Shown here: piece by piece, positions 1 to 5,649 of the stretch
Layout: each line of letters starts with the position of its first letter
Position numbering within the stretch: position 1 is the stretch's first letter
Made by a program: the position numbers and the translations under genes
DNA from: Arenicella sp.
GTDB taxonomy: Bacteria > Pseudomonadota > Gammaproteobacteria > Arenicellales > Arenicellaceae
Direction of reading: 5' to 3'
Assembly (NCBI GenBank): GCA_023299895.1
Contig: JALZWI010000176.1
Coordinates: 1 to 5,649, forward strand
DNA: 5,649 bases
Notes under the pieces: generated by a model
The model's database searches: none
What the model was told of the DNA's origin: nothing
What the model saw: the letters and a program-made list of their open reading frames with translations, nothing else

Positions 1-708
1 ATTATGAATTTTGATGAAGGTGCAATTATTCCATTTGATGGTCTAGATTATGCTGTGTCATCAACACCTATAGAAATTAATAATAGCTATTATTTTTGTG
101 GACGGGACCATCTGGTTACCATATCAAATAATGGTGATATTACTGTGTTAGAGGATGAATGCAACGATTTGACGCTGCATGATGGTGTTTTGTACTACTA
201 TGTTCGCGAGCAGGGTGTTTATTCTAGTAATGGAGCAATAGGCGGCGCGGAATTGATAATGCCATGGTCAGATGGTAACGATGTTCCAGATATTCCACAA
301 ATATGTTCCTTGAAAAATGCTTTATACATCACTAACCGCTTGAACTTATTGCGAGTTGGCAATGGTGTCCTCACGCAAATTTCGTTGCCTGACTCAAGGA
401 GCACAGAAGCATCATTATATTGTGGTAATGAAGTATTAGTTATAGAAACCTCATATAGAACAACTTCTCAGCCGTTCAGGGATATTCGACAAAAATTTGT
501 TTATGATGTTGAAAAAGAGAGTTTTATTAGGGTTAATAATTTAAATGGTGTAGATAATATATATGACTTTACTTTTTCTCAAGATGGGCAAATTTACTTG
601 ACGGGAACTACGACCAGAGATTTTTTCATTGATAATTATATTCCGTTAATCAGGCTTCGAAAAGACTATAACTTAACTCCTGTGTTGATGATGTTGCTTG
701 ATGATTAA
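1..708 (+). CDS. Hypothetical beta-strand-rich protein, possibly 5'-truncated by the window edge
   Basis: I do not recognise this protein. The frame is open from base 1. The first ATG is at position 4, so a start upstream of the window is quite possible and the 234 residues seen may be only the C-terminal part. From that ATG there is no signal peptide and no membrane segment. The sequence is a succession of short hydrophobic or aromatic strands separated by Asn/Asp/Gly turns, for example around residues 38-50, 58-66, 105-124, 137-150, 164-178 and 187-201 (the last contains FSQDGQIYLTG). This spacing resembles blades of a beta-propeller (WD40-, Kelch- or NHL-like), but no diagnostic motif is present, so the fold is inference. 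The DNA looks more AT-rich than metX or proC. It converges on the DUF1456 gene and is not part of the methionine operon. That it is a real gene rests on its length, its end at TAA, and coherent protein-like composition. Confidence 0.6.
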   Translation: MMNFDEGAIIPFDGLDYAVSSTPIEINNSYYFCGRDHLVTISNNGDITVLEDECNDLTLHDGVLYYYVREQGVYSSNGAIGGAELIMPWSDGNDVPDIPQICSLKNALYITNRLNLLRVGNGVLTQISLPDSRSTEASLYCGNEVLVIETSYRTTSQPFRDIRQKFVYDVEKESFIRVNNLNGVDNIYDFTFSQDGQIYLTGTTTRDFFIDNYIPLIRLRKDYNLTPVLMMLLDD

Positions 709-721
709 ACAGCTGGATTAG

Positions 722-744
722 AAATCATTTGCCTTAAGTGATTT
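722..744. terminator. Weak AU-rich hairpin in the convergent gap, possible terminator
   Basis: The 65-bp gap between the two convergent genes contains one clear inverted repeat: AAATCA at 722-727 and TGATTT at 739-744. Read on the plus strand the stem extends inward to about nine pairs, including a U-G pair. It is AU-rich and no T-tract follows on either strand, so it is a poor match to a classical intrinsic terminator. Its only support is its position between two facing genes. Confidence 0.25.
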
Positions 745-773
745 GAGACAGTTCTTAGATCACATACTTAGGG

Positions 774-1262
774 TTAGGGTCTTAAATTAGCGGTTAGGCC
801 TTTAATAAAATTACGTAAAACTTGACCACCACAACTGCGATAGTGTTTGTGGCTCGGCTTACGGAATAAAGCACCTAATTCGGGTTTTGATAGTTCGCTA
901 CCACCTAATTTGAGTGTGTCGAGCATGTCTTGCTCTTTGAAATTCATCGCGATGCGTAACTTTTTTAGCATGTCGTTTTTACTCAGTCGAAAATCATCTT
1001 TAGTTGGTTCAACTGGAGCAGCGTTAGGATTTGGTTCACGCAGGCCGCGTTTAGAGACAATTAGGCCATCTAAGAAGGCCGCTAATTCGGCGTCAGAGCA
1101 AGCAACATACCCGTCGTCATCTTCTTTGCAGATTCGGTTCTTAAAACCCGACTTATCTAGTTTAATGCTTGAGTTTGGATCAACACTGAATAACGACACA
1201 GCGGTTTGATCGGAGAAGTCAAAAGCAAAGCGTAAGCGTCGTAAAATGTCGTTATTCGTCAT
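774..1262 (-). CDS. yehS: DUF1456 family protein, YehS-like
   Basis: This 162-residue protein matches the DUF1456 family (E. coli YehS) along its length. It consists of two copies of the family module. The first spans roughly residues 2-73 (NNDILRRLRFAF ... ICKEDDDGY ... LAAFLDGLIVSKRG). The second spans about 96-160 (KNDMLKKLRIAMNF ... FRKPSHKHYRSCG ... VLRNFIKGLTANLRP). A Pro/Asn-rich linker at about 76-90 joins them. Shared landmarks are the NDxLxxLRxA start, an acidic or basic turn followed by an aromatic and a Cys, and the FLxGL end. The molecular function of the family is not established, and no catalytic residues can be named. It lies 16 nt after the metW stop on the same strand, so co-transcription with metXW is likely. 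ATG is the start; only a weak purine run precedes it. Family assignment is firm, the symbol less so. Confidence 0.85.
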   Translation of the reverse strand: MTNNDILRRLRFAFDFSDQTAVSLFSVDPNSSIKLDKSGFKNRICKEDDDGYVACSDAELAAFLDGLIVSKRGLREPNPNAAPVEPTKDDFRLSKNDMLKKLRIAMNFKEQDMLDTLKLGGSELSKPELGALFRKPSHKHYRSCGGQVLRNFIKGLTANLRP

Positions 1263-1278
1263 TCGGGTTGTTTCTCTG

Positions 1279-1905
1279 TTAAGAAGATTTACTAAAACGG
1301 AATAAGGCTATCTCACCAAATAAATTGGGGAATAGCTTTAAACCAAGGCCGTTACGACCATTTCGGTTGACGGCAATGGAGGATTCAATAGTAAACCCTA
1401 GTTCATTACACAATTGCTCAAAGTCTTTAATTGTACACAGGTGAATATTCGGCGTGTCGTACCATTTGTGTGGTAACTCTTTACTAATAGGCATATTACC
1501 GTTTAAGCCGATTTGCGCTCGGTTGCGCCAATGGGCAAAATTAGGGAAGGTCACAATGCCGTATTTGCCAACACGTAGCATTTCTTGTAATAGGGCTTTA
1601 GGGTCACGCATTGCTTGCAGTGTTAGTGAAAGTACAACATAGTCAAACGAGTTGGAATCAAAATGATCTAAGCCTTTGTCTAAATTAATTTGTATAACAT
1701 TGATGCCATTACTAATGCATTCGGTAACGTTCTCAGCACTTAACTCAACGCCATAGCCAGAGACTTTTTTTTTCTCTTGTAAATGGTGTAACAAGCGGCC
1801 ATTACCACAGCCTAAATCCATGACTTTTGAGCCTGGTTCAATCCAGTTGGATATGGCAATTAGATCGTGTCGAGAAAGGTTGGCGTTACTTAATGTGTTT
1901 CGCAT
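1279..1905 (-). CDS. metW: Methionine biosynthesis protein MetW (SAM-methyltransferase fold)
   Basis: MetW is a class I methyltransferase-like protein found paired with MetX. It is known to be needed for, or to stimulate, MetX-dependent homoserine acylation in several proteobacteria; a methyl-transfer substrate is not known. The 208 residues show the SAM-binding motif I VMDLGCGNG at 28-36, the acidic-loop YGVEL at 51-55, LSLTLQAM at 92-99, and the family signatures PNFAHWRNR at 121-129 and WYDTPNIHLCTIKDFE at 148-163. Length and ends are normal. The ATG overlaps the metX stop by one base (TAATG). An AAGGA ribosome-binding site at 1915-1919, inside the end of metX, sits nine bases upstream of the start, so translation is probably coupled to MetX. 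The coding strand holds nine consecutive A residues (codons 45-47, Lys-Lys-Lys), a potential slippage site. Confidence 0.95.
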   Translation of the reverse strand: MRNTLSNANLSRHDLIAISNWIEPGSKVMDLGCGNGRLLHHLQEKKKVSGYGVELSAENVTECISNGINVIQINLDKGLDHFDSNSFDYVVLSLTLQAMRDPKALLQEMLRVGKYGIVTFPNFAHWRNRAQIGLNGNMPISKELPHKWYDTPNIHLCTIKDFEQLCNELGFTIESSIAVNRNGRNGLGLKLFPNLFGEIALFRFSKSS

Positions 1906-3161
1906 TAGTTGGCTTCCTTAATGTTTTTAGCAATTCGACCCATGTAGGCATGCATGACCTGCATATATTCTGGCAGGTCGATCAAAAATGAATCATGCCC
2001 TTGTTGTGAGTCTATTTCAGCATAACTAACATTGAGTTTATTATTCTGTAGCGCGCGCACGATTTCTTGTGACTTTTCTGGCGAGAAGCGCCAATCACTA
2101 TTAAACGATAGAACTAAAAAATTGGCTTGGGCATCAGCCAACGCTGCGGTTAGATTATCGTCATGTTGTCCTGCGGGATCAAAATAATCGAGCGCTTTTG
2201 TCATCAATAAATAGGTATTGGCATCGAAAGTATCAACAAACTGATCACCTTGATAGCGTAAGTAGCTTTCGACTTCAAACTCTGGGCTAAAGTTGTAATC
2301 GAATTTTTCTTTTTTACGTAGAAAACGACCAAATTTAGTGGCCATCAAGTCATCAGATAGATAAGTGATATGACCAAGCATGCGAGCAACTCTTAATCCA
2401 CGCTCGGGCTTTTTATTATGTTGGTAATAGTCACCATTAAAAAAATCTGAATCGGTGCGAATTGCTTGTCGAGCAACATCGTTAAAGCCAATATTTTGTG
2501 CGCTCAATTTAGCTGCGGTTGCTATTAATAATGCATTCTTAACTCTTTTTGGGTAACTGATGCTCCATTGCATCGCTTGCATACCGCCAAGGCTACCACC
2601 AATCACAGCCGCCCATTGTTTGATACCAAGATAATCGCCTAGCAATGCTTGCGAATCGACCCAGTCTTTAACCGTGACAATTGGAAAATCAGTGCCGTAT
2701 GGTTTGCCCGACTCAGGGTTGATAGTCGACGGCCCGGTACTGCCGCTACAACCTGCTAGGTTATTGCTGCACACCACAAAGAATTTATCGGTATCAATGG
2801 GCTTGCCTGGGCCGATCATGATGTCCCACCAACCAGGCTTGTGTTCATTTTCACCTGAATTAGAAGAGCCCTCAGCGAGAGTGTAAGAAGAGCCTTCAGC
2901 AGGAGTGTTAGAAGAGCCCTCAGCGAGAGTGTTAGAAGAGCCTTCAGCAGGTGTGTAAGAAAGCCTCGCAGCATGATGGTCACTGCTCAACGCATGGCAG
3001 ATCAAAATAGCATTACTGTTATCAGCGTTGAGGGAGCCATAGGTTTCATAAACCAATTGAAAGCCATGCAATGTTCCGCCGCTTTCTAATTGCAATGTCT
3101 GATCAAACTTGGCGAATTTGACTTCTACCATCTTGACTGATTGTGGGTTAGGGGCATCCAC
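1905..3161 (-). CDS. metX: Homoserine O-succinyltransferase (MetX family) with an in-frame octapeptide repeat insertion
   Basis: MetX is a cytoplasmic alpha/beta-hydrolase-fold enzyme that acylates the hydroxyl of L-homoserine, the first committed step to methionine. Visible landmarks are [12 protein letters not shown] at 54-65, KPGWWD at 108-113, [22 protein letters not shown] at 117-138, nucleophile elbow GGSLGG at 188-193 (Ser190), [18 protein letters not shown] at 312-329, triad Asp356 in SDWRFSP and triad His389 in QQGHDSF. Arg358, two residues after the Asp, is the position associated with succinyl-CoA use; acetyl-CoA enzymes usually have a different residue there. Ser-to-Asp and Asp-to-His spacings (166 and 33) agree with my recollection of the Pseudomonas aeruginosa enzyme. 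The protein is longer than usual at 418 residues, mainly because residues 68-99 are four octapeptide repeats where homologues have a short loop. The start is GTG, five bases after yggT; in-frame Met11 would shorten the N-terminus and has no better ribosome-binding site. An acetyltransferase remains possible. Confidence 0.95.
   Translation of the reverse strand: MDAPNPQSVKMVEVKFAKFDQTLQLESGGTLHGFQLVYETYGSLNADNSNAILICHALSSDHHAARLSYTPAEGSSNTLAEGSSNTPAEGSSYTLAEGSSNSGENEHKPGWWDIMIGPGKPIDTDKFFVVCSNNLAGCSGSTGPSTINPESGKPYGTDFPIVTVKDWVDSQALLGDYLGIKQWAAVIGGSLGGMQAMQWSISYPKRVKNALLIATAAKLSAQNIGFNDVARQAIRTDSDFFNGDYYQHNKKPERGLRVARMLGHITYLSDDLMATKFGRFLRKKEKFDYNFSPEFEVESYLRYQGDQFVDTFDANTYLLMTKALDYFDPAGQHDDNLTAALADAQANFLVLSFNSDWRFSPEKSQEIVRALQNNKLNVSYAEIDSQQGHDSFLIDLPEYMQVMHAYMGRIAKNIKEAN
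2861..2956. repeat. Four 24-bp tandem repeats (2 x 48-bp higher order) within metX
   Basis: Four contiguous 24-bp units lie at 2861-2884, 2885-2908, 2909-2932 and 2933-2956. Units 1 and 3 are identical. Units 2 and 4 differ from each other at two positions (the first and twentieth bases) and differ from units 1/3 mainly at bases 11 and 17-18. The array is therefore also two 48-bp repeats with two mismatches, suggesting a recent duplication of a dimer. Being a multiple of three, each unit adds eight residues without shifting the frame. On the minus strand they encode [24 protein letters not shown] and SYTLAEGS (MetX residues 68-99). Flanking sequence returns to normal MetX on both sides. Confidence 0.97.
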
Positions 3162-3166
3162 TAATC

Positions 3167-3721
3167 TTAAAAGCCTTTTAAAGGCGCAACGATAAGTTGC
3201 AAGCTAAGCTGTAGAAAAATGATGACAAGCATGGGGGATAAATCAAGGCCACCAATTGGTGGGATTAATCTGCGTGCAGGTTCCATAATAGGGTTTGCTA
3301 GCGAACGTGCAATACTAACAATTGGATGATCGCTGTATGGGTTTACCCAACTTACTATGATTTGAATAAAAATCGCTGCAAATAACAGATAAATACTGTG
3401 CTGGATAATTTCGCCTAGCGTATAGGTGAGAAAAGGCAGCAGTGATGGGGAAATTTGGCTAATAATATATAACAAGTAAACTTTTATACTGGCGATCACA
3501 AAAGCGAATACAACCGTTGCTGTATCAACTGAACCAACGCTGGGTAATATTTTACGCAGCGGAATAACGACTGGGTTGGTCACGCTAATAATAAATTGTC
3601 CAAAAGGATTACGAAAATCGGTACGTACCCACTGCATCCAAAAGCGCAGTAAGACGATGTAAAGCGCTAGACCGAATAAAGTTTGGCTGAGATAGCTGCC
3701 AGCGTTGCCTAAATGATTCAT
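3167..3721 (-). CDS. yggT: YggT family integral membrane protein
   Basis: A 184-residue inner-membrane protein made of two YggT (CCB3/YlmG-like) modules. Hydrophobic segments lie at about residues 12-30, 68-90, 108-126 and 163-180. After the first hydrophobic segment of each half comes the family signature. In half one it is [16 protein letters not shown] (26-41) with [16 protein letters not shown] at 48-63. In half two it is [10 protein letters not shown] (124-133) with [20 protein letters not shown] at 141-160. The biochemical role is uncertain; relatives have been linked to osmotic tolerance, cell-division positioning and, in plastids, cytochrome assembly. It starts 14 nt after the proC stop and ends 5 nt before the metX start, so it is an operon member. 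The ATG has no clear Shine-Dalgarno sequence. A family match is clear from both signature copies. Confidence 0.93.
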   Translation of the reverse strand: MNHLGNAGSYLSQTLFGLALYIVLLRFWMQWVRTDFRNPFGQFIISVTNPVVIPLRKILPSVGSVDTATVVFAFVIASIKVYLLYIISQISPSLLPFLTYTLGEIIQHSIYLLFAAIFIQIIVSWVNPYSDHPIVSIARSLANPIMEPARRLIPPIGGLDLSPMLVIIFLQLSLQLIVAPLKGF

Positions 3722-3735
3722 ATCAATACTATATT

Positions 3736-4572
3736 TTAAGAGTTACCAAGTTGCTCAGCCAACTCTTCAGAGCGAAGGCGAGCTGCTTCAAAAGCCGAGC
3801 TTACAATCTTGGGGAGCTGATCTGCGTGAAAGGATAGCAAAGCTTGCTCAGTCGTACCGCCAGGCGAAGTAACATTATCAATTAAGGTTTGCAGTGATGA
3901 GTCGCTGTTAGCGATTAATTGAGCTGAACCACTGGCGGTTGCTATTGCTAAATCTTTAGCCGTCTCGCTGTCTAAGCCTGCTACTTGCGCGGCGTCAATC
4001 AAACTTTTAATAAACAACATGAAATAAGCAGGGCCGCTACCTGATAATGCAGTAACGCTGTCGATGTCGGCTTCGCTGGCCACCCAGCGCGAGATGCCGA
4101 CAGCATCTAAAAGTGTTTCGGTGATCTTTTTTTGCTCACTATCAACACGCTCGTTAGCATATAAACCGCTTGCGCCGGCAGCAACTAATGCAGGGGTGTT
4201 CGGCATTACGCGGACTACCGCGTATTCATCTTCTAACCATTGTTCAATACTATTACTGCGGATACCTGCCACGATTGATACGATCAGCGGTTTTGTATCT
4301 TTAAACAACGTAGTCAAAGGTTCGAGTACGCTTTGCAATACCTGAGGTTTAACTGCAATTACAACAACATTTGAATGCTCAAGTAATTGTTGGTTGTTGC
4401 TGGCTAATTGAATATTAAACTCAGTTTTGAGTTCTTGCGCTTTCTCACTATTGGGCTCAAATACCATGATATCTTGTGATGTTAAATCATGCTGGTGGTC
4501 GTTATTAATCAAGCCGCCGATTAAGCTGCTTGCCATATTGCCACCGCCAATAAAGCCTAGTTTGGTTTTCAC
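3736..4572 (-). CDS. proC: Pyrroline-5-carboxylate reductase
   Basis: ProC reduces 1-pyrroline-5-carboxylate to L-proline with NAD(P)H, the final step of proline synthesis, in the cytoplasm. The 278 residues show the N-terminal Rossmann glycine motif GFIGGGNM at 6-13, the cofactor-domain motif AVKPQ at 73-77, MPNTPALV at 123-130, and the C-terminal dimerisation/active-site signatures SGSGPAYFMLFI at 177-188 and TSPGGTTEQAL at 235-245. Length is typical of the family. The start codon is GTG, preceded by an A/T-only stretch without a Shine-Dalgarno sequence. It is chosen because the glycine motif begins only five codons later and the next in-frame ATG (Met13) lies inside that motif. It sits downstream of yggS, the same pairing as in Pseudomonas and others, and is followed closely by yggT. 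Confidence 0.97.
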   Translation of the reverse strand: MKTKLGFIGGGNMASSLIGGLINNDHQHDLTSQDIMVFEPNSEKAQELKTEFNIQLASNNQQLLEHSNVVVIAVKPQVLQSVLEPLTTLFKDTKPLIVSIVAGIRSNSIEQWLEDEYAVVRVMPNTPALVAAGASGLYANERVDSEQKKITETLLDAVGISRWVASEADIDSVTALSGSGPAYFMLFIKSLIDAAQVAGLDSETAKDLAIATASGSAQLIANSDSSLQTLIDNVTSPGGTTEQALLSFHADQLPKIVSSAFEAARLRSEELAEQLGNS

Positions 4573-4611
4573 GTTATATTATTTTTTTAATTTTAATCAT
4601 TTCGGATTGAT

Positions 4612-4617
4612 ATTGTA
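4612..4617 (-). promoter_or_regulatory. Possible -10 element upstream of proC
   Basis: On the minus strand TACAAT, five of six matches to the sigma-70 -10 consensus, lies 39 bases before the proC GTG within the 91-bp yggS-proC gap. No acceptable -35 hexamer is seen at 16-18 bp, so an internal promoter here is only a suggestion based on gap length and this hexamer. Confidence 0.2.
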
Positions 4618-4632
4618 CTTTGCACGGTGTCT

Positions 4633-4655
4633 AAATGCATTAACCTTAATGATTT
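4633..4655. repeat. Dyad-symmetric element in the yggS-proC gap
   Basis: CATTAA at 4638-4643 and TTAATG at 4646-4651 form an inverted repeat around a 2-bp centre. Outside these, AAAT (4633-4636) and ATTT (4652-4655) continue the symmetry, with one unpaired G at 4637. The element begins eight bases after the yggS stop and ends upstream of the possible proC -10. The two-base centre and absence of a U-run argue against a terminator; an operator-like protein site is possible but unproven. Confidence 0.45.
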
Positions 4656-4663
4656 GATCTTGC

Positions 4664-5371
4664 TTAAGTTCTTGCGCCAAAAAGGGCTGTGCCTATTCTG
4701 ATCATAGTGGAACCTTCTAAAATCGCAGATTCTAAGTCGTTTGACATGCCCATCGACAGAGTATCTAGCGTTGTCCCATAGCGCTGATTAATTATGTCCA
4801 GCGTTTCACGTGCTTGCGCAAAAGGGCGTCTTTGCGCTTGTGTACTAGTCTTCGGTGCAGGGATTAGCATGAAGCCTCTTAGTGTTACGCCTTCTAACTC
4901 ACTTATTTGTGCGCAGAGTGTTCCTGCTTCGTTTAAAGAAACGCCGCTTTTTGTATTTTCCTGATCAGGGTTTAACTGAATCAAAATATTAAGCGGCGGT
5001 GTTGTTTGATTATCACCAGCTAATCTATATGATGCCAAGCGCTGCGCAATTTTAAGTCGGTCTAGCGCATGCACCCAATCAAAATGCTGAGCTACGTCCT
5101 TACACTTATTCGATTGCAGCTTGCCAATGAAGTGCCAATCAATATTTTTATTAGACAGTTCCGTTTTTTTAACCAGCGCCTCTTGTAAATAGTTTTCTCC
5201 AAACTGACTTAAGCCAGCTTTATAAAAAGCATTTATGTGATCGTTTGACTGTTGTTTGCTTGCACCAATGAGACTGATCTCATTAAAGTCTCTATTTGCC
5301 GCAATTGCAGCCTGTCGAATACGATTGTGTATCATATTCAGTTGTTTAGAAGCGAAATCTCTATTACTCAT
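4664..5371 (-). CDS. yggS: Pyridoxal phosphate homeostasis protein (YggS/PLPBP)
   Basis: This 235-residue protein belongs to the YggS/PROSC family: single-domain, alanine-racemase-like TIM barrels that bind pyridoxal 5'-phosphate and keep free PLP balanced, without a known catalytic reaction. The PLP Schiff-base lysine is Lys39 in LIGASKQ, at the usual distance from the N-terminus. Other signatures are QFGENYLQEAL at 56-66, WHFIGKLQSNK at 79-89, LNILIQLN at 127-134, TKSGV at 140-144, GFMLIPAP at 166-173, LSMGMSNDLESAI at 205-217 (phosphate-binding region) and IRIGTALFGAR at 225-234. The ATG places Lys39 almost as in E. coli YggS (Lys36), which supports this start even though no Shine-Dalgarno sequence is seen. 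It is the first gene of the minus-strand run and is divergent from pilT, a widespread arrangement in gammaproteobacteria. Confidence 0.96.
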   Translation of the reverse strand: MSNRDFASKQLNMIHNRIRQAAIAANRDFNEISLIGASKQQSNDHINAFYKAGLSQFGENYLQEALVKKTELSNKNIDWHFIGKLQSNKCKDVAQHFDWVHALDRLKIAQRLASYRLAGDNQTTPPLNILIQLNPDQENTKSGVSLNEAGTLCAQISELEGVTLRGFMLIPAPKTSTQAQRRPFAQARETLDIINQRYGTTLDTLSMGMSNDLESAILEGSTMIRIGTALFGART

Positions 5372-5470
5372 GAGCTATTTTGTGGTTATACTTGATGATA
5401 TAAAAATACAAATACATTTTATCTTAAAACTGTTAAATCCATTGGTTTAATTTGTTAAGTAGGAGAGCCT
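5372..5470. promoter_or_regulatory. Divergent yggS / pilT intergenic region
   Basis: These 99 bp separate the divergent yggS and pilT starts and must hold at least part of both control regions. The centre is strongly AT-rich. For yggS, the minus-strand hexamer TAAAAT (5416-5421) matches the sigma-70 -10 at five of six positions but lacks a good -35. TATAAC (5385-5390) also resembles a -10 but lies very close to the ATG. For pilT, TTGATG at 5392-5397 could be a -35, with only poor -10 candidates. The only strong signal is the pilT ribosome-binding site AGGAG at 5461-5465, five bases before its ATG. Confidence 0.4.
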
Positions 5471-5649
5471 ATGGACATTACCGAATTACTCGCGTTTGCG
5501 CATAATAATAAAGCATCTGATTTACATCTATCCGCTGGTCTACCACCAATGATTCGTGTCGATGGTGACATGAAACGTGTCAATGTCGATGCCCTTAATG
5601 CTGATACAGTGTTAAAAATGATTCTGGATATCATGAATGATAACCAGCG
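5471..5649 (+). CDS. pilT: Type IV pilus retraction ATPase PilT, N-terminal fragment (runs off the window)
   Basis: PilT is the hexameric cytoplasmic ATPase that powers depolymerisation of type IV pili, driving twitching motility and DNA uptake. Only 59 codons plus two bases are present: the PAS-like N-terminal domain, not the Walker A, Walker B or AIRNLIRE regions, which lie beyond the right edge. The fragment begins MDITELLAFA, continues with ASDLHLSAGLPPMIRVDGDM at 15-34, and ends in ILDIMNDNQ, which matches PilT very closely; PilU and PilB differ in this region. The ATG is well supported by AGGAG at 5461-5465 and by identity of the first residues to known PilT proteins. It faces away from yggS, the same context as in Pseudomonas. 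Confidence 0.95.
   Translation, partial: MDITELLAFAHNNKASDLHLSAGLPPMIRVDGDMKRVNVDALNADTVLKMILDIMNDNQ

Noticed and set aside
769..780. Two TTAGGG telomere-like units in the convergent gap and the end of the DUF1456 gene
   Set aside because: Only two copies, and partly the codons for the C-terminal residues of the DUF1456 protein; chance in a bacterial chromosome.
847..1209. Long open frame on the plus strand opposite the DUF1456 gene
   Set aside because: The minus-strand frame has clear two-module family similarity; the plus-strand translation is Ser/Leu-rich with no recognisable domain or ribosome-binding site.
2674..2886. Plus-strand open frame opposite metX that ends in the repeat array
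   Set aside because: It covers strongly conserved MetX motifs on the other strand and has no recognisable protein features; the repeats make sense in the MetX frame.
2861..2956. CRISPR array interpretation of the tandem repeats
   Set aside because: Units are directly contiguous 24-mers with no unique spacers and are translated in frame within metX.
3162..3166. SAM riboswitch or MetJ operator upstream of metX
   Set aside because: There are only five bases between yggT and metX, no riboswitch-like leader and no tandem AGACGTCT-type boxes there; none was seen in the other gaps either.
4064..4345. Open frame on the plus strand opposite proC
   Set aside because: It is antisense to the conserved ProC domain, its composition looks like a shadow of the real gene, and it has no supporting signals.

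Overview
The window looks like a core chromosomal segment of a gammaproteobacterium. The conserved string pilT / yggS - proC - yggT - metX - metW, with pilT divergent from the rest, is the arrangement known from Pseudomonas and many relatives, and each protein reads as a full-length, motif-complete family member. The DNA is moderately AT-rich, unlike high-GC pseudomonads, so a non-Pseudomonas (perhaps marine) gammaproteobacterium is likely. The genus cannot be settled from the sequence alone. No RNA gene, CRISPR array, insertion sequence or phage gene is visible.

Layout, left to right. Positions 1-708 hold the end of a plus-strand reading frame for an unrecognised, beta-strand-rich protein whose 5' end may lie outside the window. 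A 65-bp convergent gap follows. From 5371 down to 774 the minus strand carries one compact run of six genes: yggS, proC, yggT, metX, metW and a DUF1456 (YehS-like) gene. Spacing is tight from proC onward: 14 nt, 5 nt, a 1-nt TAATG overlap, then 16 nt. The only larger gap is 91 bp between yggS and proC. A 99-bp divergent intergenic region precedes pilT on the plus strand, which runs off the right edge after 59 codons.

The run combines PLP homeostasis (YggS/PLPBP), the last step of proline synthesis (ProC), a membrane protein (YggT), and the first committed step of methionine synthesis from homoserine (MetX with its partner MetW). MetX has an Arg two residues after its catalytic Asp, which points to succinyl-CoA rather than acetyl-CoA as the acyl donor.

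The most notable feature is inside metX. Four tandem 24-bp units (two 48-bp higher-order units) encode an in-frame Ser/Thr/Ala/Glu/Gly-rich octapeptide array of 32 residues, at a point where ordinary MetX proteins have a short loop. The catalytic residues downstream keep normal spacing. The repeat therefore looks like a tolerated, possibly copy-number-variable surface insertion. The adjacent metW contains an A9 homopolymer. I see no convincing evidence of a wholly new multi-gene system; the rest is ordinary core metabolism.
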